Below are positions 56,918 through 64,000 of a stretch of DNA of 64,000 nucleotides, piece by piece (within the stretch, counting starts at the first letter, position 1; every line of letters starts with the position of its first letter). The position numbers were made by a program, and so were the translations under genes. The stretch comes from Mesorhizobium sp. CU3 (GTDB lineage Bacteria; Pseudomonadota; Alphaproteobacteria; Rhizobiales; Rhizobiaceae). The DNA is taken from the NCBI RefSeq assembly GCF_006442965.1, contig NZ_VFWX01000021.1, positions 1 to 64,000 of the forward strand. The letters run 5' to 3'. The notes below the pieces were generated by a model. It saw only the letters and a program-made list of their open reading frames with translations. It was not told where the DNA came from and ran no database searches.

Positions 56918-56995
56918 CGAGCGAGCCTGTCAGCACAAGCGACCACGGTGGACAATCCACCTGACCCGCGAAGCGCTGGCCGCACCATGCGAAAA

Positions 56996-58219
56996 TCAGA
57001 AAATCGCGCCCTGGTAAAGCACCGCTTCCGTCTCTTGCGGCGCGAAGCGGCGCGCCAGCGTGCGCAACGCGCTGTGGACGCCGTCGCGGTCGAGATTGCA
57101 GCTTCTGAGATGGCGGACAGCCAGCGTCGGGTCGAAGGCGGTGCGGCCATGCAGGACGCGCTGGTTGTCGAAGACCAGCACCTCGCCCGGCTGCAGCTGG
57201 TGCTGGAACTGGTTGGCCGGATCGCATATCAGCCGCGTCAGCTCGGCCAGCGCCTCGATCAGCCCGTCGATCTCCTCGACCGCACCGGCCTGCGGCGCCA
57301 AGCAGCGGTCGTTGTAGCGAATGCCGGTTATGGCGCCGCTGGCGTCGAGGCTGACGACATGCGCCTCGGCGCTGAAGAAGACCTCGCCGGCATGTTCGCG
57401 GTGGAAGGTAACGCCGTGGCGGGTCAGCAGATCGAACAGTTCGGGGTTCTTCCTGCGCATCTGTTCGGCGACCTGGAAACCGTCGACCATCAGCGAGGTG
57501 CCGCCACTGCCCGCTCCGGTGCGGATGGCATGGAAGAAGATGAAGCCGGGCGGCGAGTAGCGGAACGGCTCGTCGGTATGTGGAATCTGTGCCCGCGCCG
57601 TCTCGCCGGCCACCCTGGCATCGGGGCGTGAAATCAGGTCGAACACCTTGCCGTAGCTCGTCTCGCGCACCGGACCGTAGCGGCCGGCAACGCGCAATGT
57701 CGCCTCCGGCTCGGCCGGAACGCAGGTCAGCATGGCGATACCGTGGTCGCGCAACGCGCGCAGCGAATGGAATAGCGCCTCGTCGTCCTCGACCACCGCG
57801 TCGAAGGGGAAGCGGCCGAGACGGCCGGCCAGATCGCTGCTCCATAGCTGCGGCTGAAAGCGGCGCGCGCCGGCTTCGCTTGCCGATCCAATATGAGCGG
57901 CAAGCAGCCCAGGCGCGAAGTGCGAGACATGGCCGTCCTGCCAGGTCACGCTCATCTCGCCCGCCAAGGAAATCTCGACCGACGCCGCGCGAATATCGGC
58001 CGGCACGTCCGCCGGCGTCAGCCACCGCTTTCCCGAAGCGGTATCGCCGCAGGTGTCGCACTCGCAAGCAAGCCGCAGCCAGCGCATCGACAGTCGGCCG
58101 GCGGTGCCATCGTCGAATTCGACGGCGATGCGCGCGCCTTCGTTGCGCATGGAGCGTATCGGGCGTGCGCTTGCCGGTTCATTTTCAATGACGGTCGGGT
58201 GCTTCGGCGTATCGAGCAT
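56996..58219 (-). CDS. gamma-butyrobetaine hydroxylase-like dioxygenase (TauD family)
   Basis: This 407-residue Fe(II)/2-oxoglutarate dioxygenase has an N-terminal DUF971-type zinc domain with cysteines in LRLACECDTCGD. The C-terminal TauD/TfdA domain has the HTDEPFRYSPPG motif and the arginine end LHGRTAFDPTLAVRHLRSC. This two-domain layout is that of gamma-butyrobetaine/trimethyllysine hydroxylases, which act in carnitine metabolism; the substrate here is inferred. ATG 58219 was preferred to ATG 58255. Confidence 0.88.
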   Translation of the reverse strand: MLDTPKHPTVIENEPASARPIRSMRNEGARIAVEFDDGTAGRLSMRWLRLACECDTCGDTASGKRWLTPADVPADIRAASVEISLAGEMSVTWQDGHVSHFAPGLLAAHIGSASEAGARRFQPQLWSSDLAGRLGRFPFDAVVEDDEALFHSLRALRDHGIAMLTCVPAEPEATLRVAGRYGPVRETSYGKVFDLISRPDARVAGETARAQIPHTDEPFRYSPPGFIFFHAIRTGAGSGGTSLMVDGFQVAEQMRRKNPELFDLLTRHGVTFHREHAGEVFFSAEAHVVSLDASGAITGIRYNDRCLAPQAGAVEEIDGLIEALAELTRLICDPANQFQHQLQPGEVLVFDNQRVLHGRTAFDPTLAVRHLRSCNLDRDGVHSALRTLARRFAPQETEAVLYQGAIF

Positions 58220-58304
58220 GGAAGTGATGCCTTCGTGTTGAATTGACCTCAACAAGGCTAGGATCGATTGGGACTATTCTCAAACGAGTTCCCTTCGACA
58301 AGTT

Positions 58305-58319
58305 TTGAGTTATTCTCAA
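58305..58319. promoter_or_regulatory. probable LysR operator (15-bp palindrome)
   Basis: TTGAG-TTATT-CTCAA is a perfect 5+5 dyad that fits the T-N11-A LysR box. It ends 3 bases before ATG 58323 of the LysR gene. A related dyad ctcaaacgag lies at 58280-58289. Both sit in the 103-base divergent region shared with the dioxygenase gene. Confidence 0.65.
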
Positions 58320-58322
58320 TCC

Positions 58323-59249
58323 ATGATGCTTCGTGACCTTCCCTTATCCGCTTTGCGGGCGCTGGCCGCGGCAGCGCGCACCGGCAGCCTGACGCGCGCC
58401 GCCGAGCAACTCGGCGTCACGCCGGGCGCTGTCGGCCATCAGTTGCGGCAACTGGAGGAGCGGCTTGGCGTCAAGCTGGTCCGGCGCGACGGCAATGGCA
58501 TCGTGCTCACCCGCGCCGCCGAAACGGCACTGCCCGACATCGATCGCGGCTTCGACGCACTGTCCTCCGGCTTGCGGCGGCTGCGCTTCGAGCGCCGCGC
58601 CGAGAGCTTCACCATCTGCGCCGACCCCTCTTTCGCCTCGCTCTGGCTGGCGCCGCGCCTCGACCGCGTGCGCGCCGCGCTTGGCCGACTCGATGTGCGC
58701 ATCGTCGCCTCGGTCGCGCTGGATTCCATGCTGGAAGAAGGCGTCGACCTCGCCATCAGCTATCGCAACAGTTCGGCAAAAGATCTCGCCTCGCTCGATC
58801 TCTTCACCGAGCGCGTCATCCCCGCTTGCGCGCCGTCGCTGATCCGGAACCGCCCTTGGTCGGATGGCGCCGAAACGCTGGACAGATTGCCTTTGCTGCA
58901 TATCGATCCGACCATGGGCGACGACGTCTACCCGACATGGCGCGACTGGTTCACGGCGGCGGGCCGGCAACGTCGAGATCTCGACCAGGGGCCGCGATTC
59001 GCGCTGACTATCGTGGTGGCGCAGGCGGCGATCGCCGGTCTGGGCGCGCTGCTCGCCAGCGAGCTGGTGTTGCGCCGGCATCTGGAGCCGGGCCAGTTGA
59101 TCGAGATCGCCCGCGACGTGCCGGCCTTGACCATCAAGCGCCGCCTCGTCTGGCCGCTGCATGGCCCCAAGGCCCGCCGCGCCGCCGCCATCGCCGCCCT
59201 GCTGGCACAGGCGACCGGCTCGGAAATCGAAGGCGCTCTGCCCTCGTAA
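58323..59249 (+). CDS. LysR-family regulator (GcvA-like)
   Basis: This 308-residue protein has the HTH segment LPLSALRALAAAARTGSLTRAAEQLGVTPGAVGHQLRQLEERLGVKLVRRDG and a PBP-type effector domain, in the style of GcvA. It is divergent from the dioxygenase gene and probably controls it and itself through the palindrome at 58305-58319. ATG 58323 (or 58326) is the start; a TTG at 58305 would lie inside the operator. Confidence 0.92.
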   Translation: MMLRDLPLSALRALAAAARTGSLTRAAEQLGVTPGAVGHQLRQLEERLGVKLVRRDGNGIVLTRAAETALPDIDRGFDALSSGLRRLRFERRAESFTICADPSFASLWLAPRLDRVRAALGRLDVRIVASVALDSMLEEGVDLAISYRNSSAKDLASLDLFTERVIPACAPSLIRNRPWSDGAETLDRLPLLHIDPTMGDDVYPTWRDWFTAAGRQRRDLDQGPRFALTIVVAQAAIAGLGALLASELVLRRHLEPGQLIEIARDVPALTIKRRLVWPLHGPKARRAAAIAALLAQATGSEIEGALPS

Positions 59250-59362
59250 GGCAGGTGTTTTGTCACGTCTCCTGACAGCCTTCTGTCAGCAGCCTCGGCT
59301 GGCGCAACCGCCCCTTTCACTCCGCTCTTTCCATTTCGGCCGAGTCCTCCCATATTCGGGGC

Positions 59363-62300
59363 ATGGCCAAACGCACCGACACGAAAACGCCTTCGCCGGC
59401 GCAAGAGGGCGCGCCGAAGCGGCGCAGCCCGTTGACCGAATTCCTCGACGCCGCCGAGCCGCTGAACCCCGGTGGTTTCGCCGAAGCGCCGCAGGCCGAT
59501 TTCACCGGCGCGCCGCTGACCGGCTCGATCGCCGACTGGGCCGGCCAGATCGAGCGCGAGGCGGAAAAGCAGCCCAAGGCGAAGGCGCCGAAGAAGATCC
59601 CAGAGCGCTCGTCGGCACCAGGGCGCACTGCGCGCGGCACCTCGATGGGCGGCGCCGCGTCGGCCAAGGAGCGCGCCGCCGCCGGCCTCAACCCGGTGGC
59701 CGGCCTCGACATCAGCCTGGAGGACGCCGAGACGGTGTCGTCGAGCGGTGTCACCGCGACGGTGGCGGCGCTGTCGGCGCTGATCGAATCCGGCAACCCG
59801 CTGCACAAGGACGGCCAGCTCTGGACGCCGCACCGGCCGGCTAGGCCGGAAAAGTCGGAAGGCGGCATCGCTATCAAGATGGTGTCGGATTTCGAGCCGG
59901 CCGGCGACCAGCCGACCGCCATCAAGGACCTCGTCGAAGGCGTCGACCAGAACGATCGCACGCAGGTGCTGCTCGGCGTCACCGGCTCCGGCAAGACCTT
60001 CACCATGGCCAAGGTGATCGAGGAGACGCAGCGCCCGGCCTTGATCCTGGCGCCGAACAAGACGCTGGCCGCGCAGCTCTATGCAGAGTTCAAGAAATTC
60101 TTCCCGGAGAACGCGGTCGAGTATTTCGTCTCCTACTACGACTATTACCAGCCCGAAGCCTACGTCCCGCGCACCGACACCTATATCGAGAAGGAATCCT
60201 CGATCAACGAGCAGATCGACCGCATGCGCCACTCGGCGACGCGTTCGCTGCTCGAGCGCGACGACGTCATCATCGTCGCTTCGGTGTCCTGCATCTACGG
60301 TATCGGCTCGGTCGAGACCTATACGGCGATGACCTTCCAGATGCAGGTCGGTGACCGGCTCGACCAGCGCGCCTTGCTCGCCGACCTCGTCGCCCAGCAA
60401 TACAAGCGCCAGGACATCAACTTCGTGCGCGGCTCGTTTCGCGTGCGCGGCGATACGATCGAGATCTTCCCGGCCCACCTCGAAGACCGCGCCTGGCGCA
60501 TCTCGATGTTCGGCGACGAGATCGAATCCATCACCGAGTTCGATCCGCTGACCGGCCAGAAGACCGGCGAGCTGAAAAGCGTCAAGATCTACGCCAACTC
60601 GCACTATGTGACGCCGCGCCCGACCTTGAATCAGGCCATCAAGTCGATCAAGGAAGAGCTCAAGCTTCGCCTGCAAGAGCTTGAAAAGGCTGGCCGCCTG
60701 CTGGAAGCGCAGCGGCTGGAGCAGCGCACCCGTTTCGACCTGGAGATGCTGGAGGCGACCGGCTCCTGCGCCGGTATCGAGAATTATTCGCGCTATCTGA
60801 CCGGACGCCAGCCGGGCGATCCGCCGCCGACCTTGTTCGAATATGTGCCCGACAATGCGCTGATCTTCATCGACGAAAGCCATGTTACCGTGCCGCAGAT
60901 CGGCGGCATGTATCGCGGCGACTTCCGCCGCAAGGCCACGCTTGCCGAATACGGTTTCCGCCTGCCTTCCTGCATGGACAACCGGCCGCTGCGCTTCGAG
61001 GAATGGGACGCCATGCGCCCGCTCTCGGTCGCGGTTTCGGCGACGCCCGGCGGCTGGGAGCTGGAGCAGTCCGGCGGCGTCTTCGCCGAGCAGGTCATCC
61101 GCCCGACGGGGCTGATCGACCCGCCGGTCGAGGTACGTCCGGCCAAGAGCCAGGTCGACGATGTCGTCGGCGAGATCCGCGACACGACCCGGGCCGGCTA
61201 TCGCACGCTCGTCACCGTGCTGACCAAGCGAATGGCCGAGGACCTGACCGAATATCTGCATGAGAACGGCATCCGCGTCCGCTACATGCATTCCGACATC
61301 GACACGCTGGAGCGCATCGAGATCCTGCGCGACCTGCGCCTCGGCGCCTTCGACGTACTGGTCGGCATCAACCTTCTGCGCGAGGGCCTCGACATTCCGG
61401 AGTGCGGCTTCGTCGCCATCCTCGACGCCGACAAGGAAGGGTTCCTGCGTTCCGAAACCTCGCTGATCCAGACCATCGGCCGCGCCGCCCGCAATGTCGA
61501 CGGCAAGGTCATCCTCTACGCCGACCAGATCACCGGCTCGATGGAACGCGCCATGGCGGAGACCAACCGCCGCCGCGAGAAGCAGATGGAGTGGAACGCC
61601 GCCAACGGCATCACGCCGGAATCGGTGAAGTCGCGCATCGCCGACATCCTCGACTCCGTCTACGAGAAGGATCATGTCCGCGCCGACATCTCGCAGTTCA
61701 CCGACGATGCGGGCGCGATGATCGGCAACAATCTGAAAACCCATCTCGAGGCGCTGGACAAGCAGATGCGCGATGCCGCCGCCAATCTCGACTTCGAGAA
61801 GGCCGCCCGCGTTCGTGACGAGATCAAGCGGCTACGCGAGATGGAGCTTGCCATCTCCGACGACCCGCTGGCGCGCGAGGTGGAAGGCCAAAGCCCGGCC
61901 TCGGGCCGCGAGAAGGGCAAGCACAATAAGGGCGTGGCCAAGCACCGCACGGCCGAGGAGCAGGAGCGCTTCCGCAAGCTCGACGAAGCGCGCGCCGCCG
62001 AGGAAGCGGCCAAGGCCGCCCGGCCCAACATGTTCCGCAAGCCCTCGATCGACGACATGGGTCCCGGCACCGATATGCCGACGCCAGCCGGCGCCGTCTC
62101 GCGCTCGCTGTTCAAGAAGCAGTCGGCGCAGGAAGCGCATGGCTCCGACTTCGGCATTCCGGGCGAGGCCACCAAGCCGCTTTTCAAGAAGAACTCGCTC
62201 GACGAGATGACGGTGCGCCGTACCGAAAAGCCGGTCGAAGGAAAGAAGCCGACCAAGCCACAGCCGATCTCCCCCCTCGTGGGGGAGATGCCCGGCAGGG

Positions 62301-62440
62301 CAGAGGGGGGCGCGACGGAACGCGACGGTTCCGACAAACCGATTGTCCGCCAGCGCTCAGGTATCGGCTCTTATGAAGATCCATCCGACGAGCGCCGCCA
62401 GAAGCGCCGGCCAGGCAAGACGGGGCGGCCGGGGAGCTAG
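59363..62440 (+). CDS. uvrB: excinuclease ABC subunit B
   Basis: UvrB verifies DNA damage with UvrA and guides UvrC incision. The helicase core starts near residue 170 ([17 protein letters not shown]), with Walker [13 protein letters not shown], the hairpin [25 protein letters not shown], Walker B DESH, and motifs V-VI ([20 protein letters not shown]). A UVR motif follows near 825 ([26 protein letters not shown]). The protein is 1025 residues against about 670 in E. coli: it has a 170-residue disordered N-terminal extension and a Lys-rich C-terminal tail. Residues 969-984 are encoded by a palindromic repeat (62267-62313). Confidence 0.95.
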   Translation: MAKRTDTKTPSPAQEGAPKRRSPLTEFLDAAEPLNPGGFAEAPQADFTGAPLTGSIADWAGQIEREAEKQPKAKAPKKIPERSSAPGRTARGTSMGGAASAKERAAAGLNPVAGLDISLEDAETVSSSGVTATVAALSALIESGNPLHKDGQLWTPHRPARPEKSEGGIAIKMVSDFEPAGDQPTAIKDLVEGVDQNDRTQVLLGVTGSGKTFTMAKVIEETQRPALILAPNKTLAAQLYAEFKKFFPENAVEYFVSYYDYYQPEAYVPRTDTYIEKESSINEQIDRMRHSATRSLLERDDVIIVASVSCIYGIGSVETYTAMTFQMQVGDRLDQRALLADLVAQQYKRQDINFVRGSFRVRGDTIEIFPAHLEDRAWRISMFGDEIESITEFDPLTGQKTGELKSVKIYANSHYVTPRPTLNQAIKSIKEELKLRLQELEKAGRLLEAQRLEQRTRFDLEMLEATGSCAGIENYSRYLTGRQPGDPPPTLFEYVPDNALIFIDESHVTVPQIGGMYRGDFRRKATLAEYGFRLPSCMDNRPLRFEEWDAMRPLSVAVSATPGGWELEQSGGVFAEQVIRPTGLIDPPVEVRPAKSQVDDVVGEIRDTTRAGYRTLVTVLTKRMAEDLTEYLHENGIRVRYMHSDIDTLERIEILRDLRLGAFDVLVGINLLREGLDIPECGFVAILDADKEGFLRSETSLIQTIGRAARNVDGKVILYADQITGSMERAMAETNRRREKQMEWNAANGITPESVKSRIADILDSVYEKDHVRADISQFTDDAGAMIGNNLKTHLEALDKQMRDAAANLDFEKAARVRDEIKRLREMELAISDDPLAREVEGQSPASGREKGKHNKGVAKHRTAEEQERFRKLDEARAAEEAAKAARPNMFRKPSIDDMGPGTDMPTPAGAVSRSLFKKQSAQEAHGSDFGIPGEATKPLFKKNSLDEMTVRRTEKPVEGKKPTKPQPISPLVGEMPGRAEGGATERDGSDKPIVRQRSGIGSYEDPSDERRQKRRPGKTGRPGS
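62267..62313. repeat. palindromic repeat inserted in the uvrB coding sequence
   Basis: This 47-base element matches the intergenic copy at 7158-7204 at 44 of 47 positions. It is in frame and encodes [16 protein letters not shown] (residues 969-984). The match to an intergenic element shows it was gained by insertion rather than being part of the UvrB family. Confidence 0.85.
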
Positions 62441-62442
62441 CC

Positions 62443-62904
62443 TCAAATTTGTTCGTATTCTCGAACGAATGGCTCGCCGTTGAATGTGTGCGTGCAACAG
62501 GAACAACCCGGCTTCATGTCTTCCAGCCTGAGTTCCGGGTCGACGAGCGCCAAACGATTGTCCCCGTCGACACATAGCCCGCTGTAATATGAATTTTCTC
62601 CAACGCGAACGAACGGTTTCCTTTCGGCCTCGTTGAGGGCGACCATCCAGAAGATCGGGGCTTGCCGGTCCAGTCGTGCAACGGCCTGGCTGTGGACTTC
62701 CGCCCAGTCTTGGCCAATTTTGGACAGCAGGAATTTGAACAGCGGCGTGTAGTCGAGACCCTGTCGTTTCTCGCCGTGCATCGAGCCACGGCTTGTCCTG
62801 TCTTGAGTCTTTGTATGCCGGGAAAACTTGTAGTCGCTGCCTCCATGGCGAACGCCATGGGTTCGAGTGTTCACCCGGCGATAGAGCGGTTCTTTGCCAT
62901 GCAT
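62443..62904 (-). CDS. conserved protein of unknown function with CxCCTHTF motif
   Basis: This 153-residue soluble protein has HTKTQDRTSRGSMHG and GLDYTPLFKFLLSKIGQDWAEVHSQAVARL, a middle PIFWMVALNEAERKPFVRVGENSYYSGLCVDGDNRLALVDPE, and the C-terminal PGCSCCTHTFNGEPFVREYE. I recall similar sequences as unnamed proteins in diverse bacteria. The clustered cysteines may bind a metal. It is convergent with uvrB, the stops only 2 bases apart, and is somewhat more AT-rich. Confidence 0.72.
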   Translation of the reverse strand: MHGKEPLYRRVNTRTHGVRHGGSDYKFSRHTKTQDRTSRGSMHGEKRQGLDYTPLFKFLLSKIGQDWAEVHSQAVARLDRQAPIFWMVALNEAERKPFVRVGENSYYSGLCVDGDNRLALVDPELRLEDMKPGCSCCTHTFNGEPFVREYEQI

Positions 62905-63293
62905 TCAGAGAAACTCGTTTGGCGGTATCCAGTATTCGCTAAGGCGAATTCTGATGGATATGGCCGGCGGGCGCAAGATAACTTGCCGACACCCTCTGGT
63001 CATCGTCAGCCGAAGCCGATTGAGGTCTTGCCATCCGCCCCTCCCCCGGTGTACCCAACCCCAACTGAAACGTCTTGAAAGGAGGGCTGCGTGTTTACGT
63101 TCTATCGTCACCATCGCCAGCGTGGCCCGATTTCCGCCCTGCGAGCTTGCTTGCAGGGCTGACCGGACGGTCCGGGTTTTCCCGTTTCGATTTTTGGTCT
63201 GCCCTTCGTGGTGCCGCTAGCCTGAGCATGAAGCCGGCATGCGCACCGTCAAAGTGCAAAGCCGGACTTTCCGGCAAGACCAGAGAAATCCAA
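62905..63293. other. intergenic region with a possible terminator hairpin
   Basis: I see no gene here. GCCCTGC...GCAGGGC (63136-63159 area) and CCGGA-CGG-TCCGG followed by GTTTTCCCG (63163-63180) could form hairpins. The rest is unassigned leader sequence of the ABC-F gene. Confidence 0.4.
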
Positions 63294-64000
63294 ATGGCCC
63301 TGATCAGCCTCAAATCCCTCGGTGTCACCATGAGTGCGCCGCTCTTTTCCAATCTCGACCTCACCATCGGCGCCGGCGACCGGCTCGGCCTCGTCGCCGC
63401 CAATGGCCGTGGCAAATCCACGCTTCTCAAATGCCTGGCGGGCGAGTTCGAACCCACCATCGGTGACATCACACGGTCGCGCGGCCTGCGCGTCGGCCAT
63501 GTCGAGCAATCCGTGCCCGACGCGCTGCTCGACCGGAGCTTCTACGACGTCGTCGCCGACGCCTTGCCGGCCGAGCAACGCGACAGCGAGCTGTGGCGCG
63601 TCGATGTCGTGCTGGATTCGCTCGATGTCCCTGAAGAGATGCGCGGCCGCACAATGCGCGCCTTGAGCGGCGGCTGGCAGCGGCTGGCGCTGATCGCGCG
63701 CGTCTGGGTCACCGATCCGGACGTGCTGCTGCTCGACGAGCCGACCAATCATCTCGACCTCGCCAAGATCGGCCAGTTGGAGACCTGGCTGAACGCGCTG
63801 CCGCGCGAGGTGCCGGTGATCATCGCCAGCCACGACCGCGCCTTCCTCGACGCCACCACCAACCGCACTTTGTTCCTGCGCCCGGAAGACTCGCCGGTCT
63901 TCGCCCTGCCCTACTCGCGCGCAAGGCAGGCTCTCGATGAACTCGACGCCGCGACGGCGCGCAAGTTCGAGCGCGACATGAAGGTCGCGCAACAACTGCG
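63294..64000 (+). CDS. ABC-F family ATPase (partial, runs off the window)
   Basis: The first 235 codons of an ABC-F protein are present: MALISLKSLGVTMS, Walker A AANGRGKSTLLKCL, signature LSGGWQRLALIARV, Walker B VLLLDEPTNHLDL and the switch IIASHDRAFLD. ABC-F proteins act on the ribosome and lack membrane domains. The second ATPase half and the stop codon lie beyond the window, so the subfamily cannot be set. ATG 63294 is the likely start. Confidence 0.9.
   Translation, partial: MALISLKSLGVTMSAPLFSNLDLTIGAGDRLGLVAANGRGKSTLLKCLAGEFEPTIGDITRSRGLRVGHVEQSVPDALLDRSFYDVVADALPAEQRDSELWRVDVVLDSLDVPEEMRGRTMRALSGGWQRLALIARVWVTDPDVLLLDEPTNHLDLAKIGQLETWLNALPREVPVIIASHDRAFLDATTNRTLFLRPEDSPVFALPYSRARQALDELDAATARKFERDMKVAQQL

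Noticed and set aside
59250-59362. LexA/SOS box upstream of uvrB
   Set aside because: I looked for the alphaproteobacterial GTTC-N7-GTTC pattern and did not find it; only a CTGACAG/CTGTCAG hairpin is present.
58928-61744. 938-residue minus-strand open frame
   Set aside because: It is antisense to uvrB and the LysR gene and has the compositional signature of reverse-frame high-GC DNA.

Overview
The window looks like a chromosomal segment of a Rhizobiales alphaproteobacterium, most probably Mesorhizobium or a close relative. This rests on the high-GC codon use, an approximately 1160-residue CarB, the gene order lrp / trxB / lsrB(vtlR)-like, the split heptose/LPS-core locus, a UvrB with a long N-terminal extension, and several families of rhizobial palindromic intergenic repeats. 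The genus is an inference from gene content and style. I saw no rRNA or tRNA genes, no CRISPR array and no intact transposase.

Layout. 1-3667: carB behind an 8-bp tandem repeat. 3668-5689: a strikingly AT-rich two-gene cassette (OLD-like AAA ATPase with a DUF3696-type tail, plus a PIN-like nuclease, 4-nt overlap). It is the best candidate for an undescribed defence or toxin-type system. 5735-8189: RidA, a cupin, a small phage-associated protein and an orphan contractile-tail tube protein, separated by palindromic repeats. 8421-13058: GNAT acetyltransferase, SLT lipoprotein, alkyltransferase, small secreted protein, cold-shock protein, RelE-type toxin-antitoxin pair and GST. 13180-18654: c-di-GMP genes (a coupled EAL pair and a membrane GGDEF-EAL protein) around an aspartate aminotransferase and a cupin. 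18842-20893: an EF-G-like GTPase. 21187-21308: a probable trans-acting sRNA on the minus strand. 21510-24729: methyltransferase, LysR regulator (LsrB/VtlR-like), trxB and an Lrp regulator.

24798-32098 is the ADP-heptose and inner-core LPS locus: hldE-gmhA-gmhB on the minus strand and hldD-waaF-waaC on the plus strand. Together these six products make ADP-L-glycero-beta-D-manno-heptose and transfer the first two heptoses to Kdo-lipid A. A LysE exporter, an unknown gene and an orphan Phd-type antitoxin lie between the two halves. greA overlaps the 3' end of waaC convergently. 32837-40504 carries envelope-related genes: a TPR protein, DUF3775, two extensin-like proteins, ChaC, an LssY_C protein, a CNNM/CorC transporter and a glucoamylase-family enzyme. 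40565-45014 has two HxlR-controlled units: EmrAB-type efflux and an FMN reductase. 45494-49822 has a thioesterase and a coupled three-gene catabolic operon (GMC oxidoreductase, enolase-superfamily dehydratase, beta-hydroxyacid dehydrogenase).

49896-58219 holds a lipid/diacylglycerol kinase, several conserved proteins of unknown function, a CapA-type metallophosphatase and a gamma-butyrobetaine-hydroxylase-like dioxygenase. The dioxygenase is divergent from a LysR regulator whose likely operator is visible. 59363-62440 is uvrB, with a palindromic repeat inserted in frame near its 3' end. The window ends inside an ABC-F ATPase gene.
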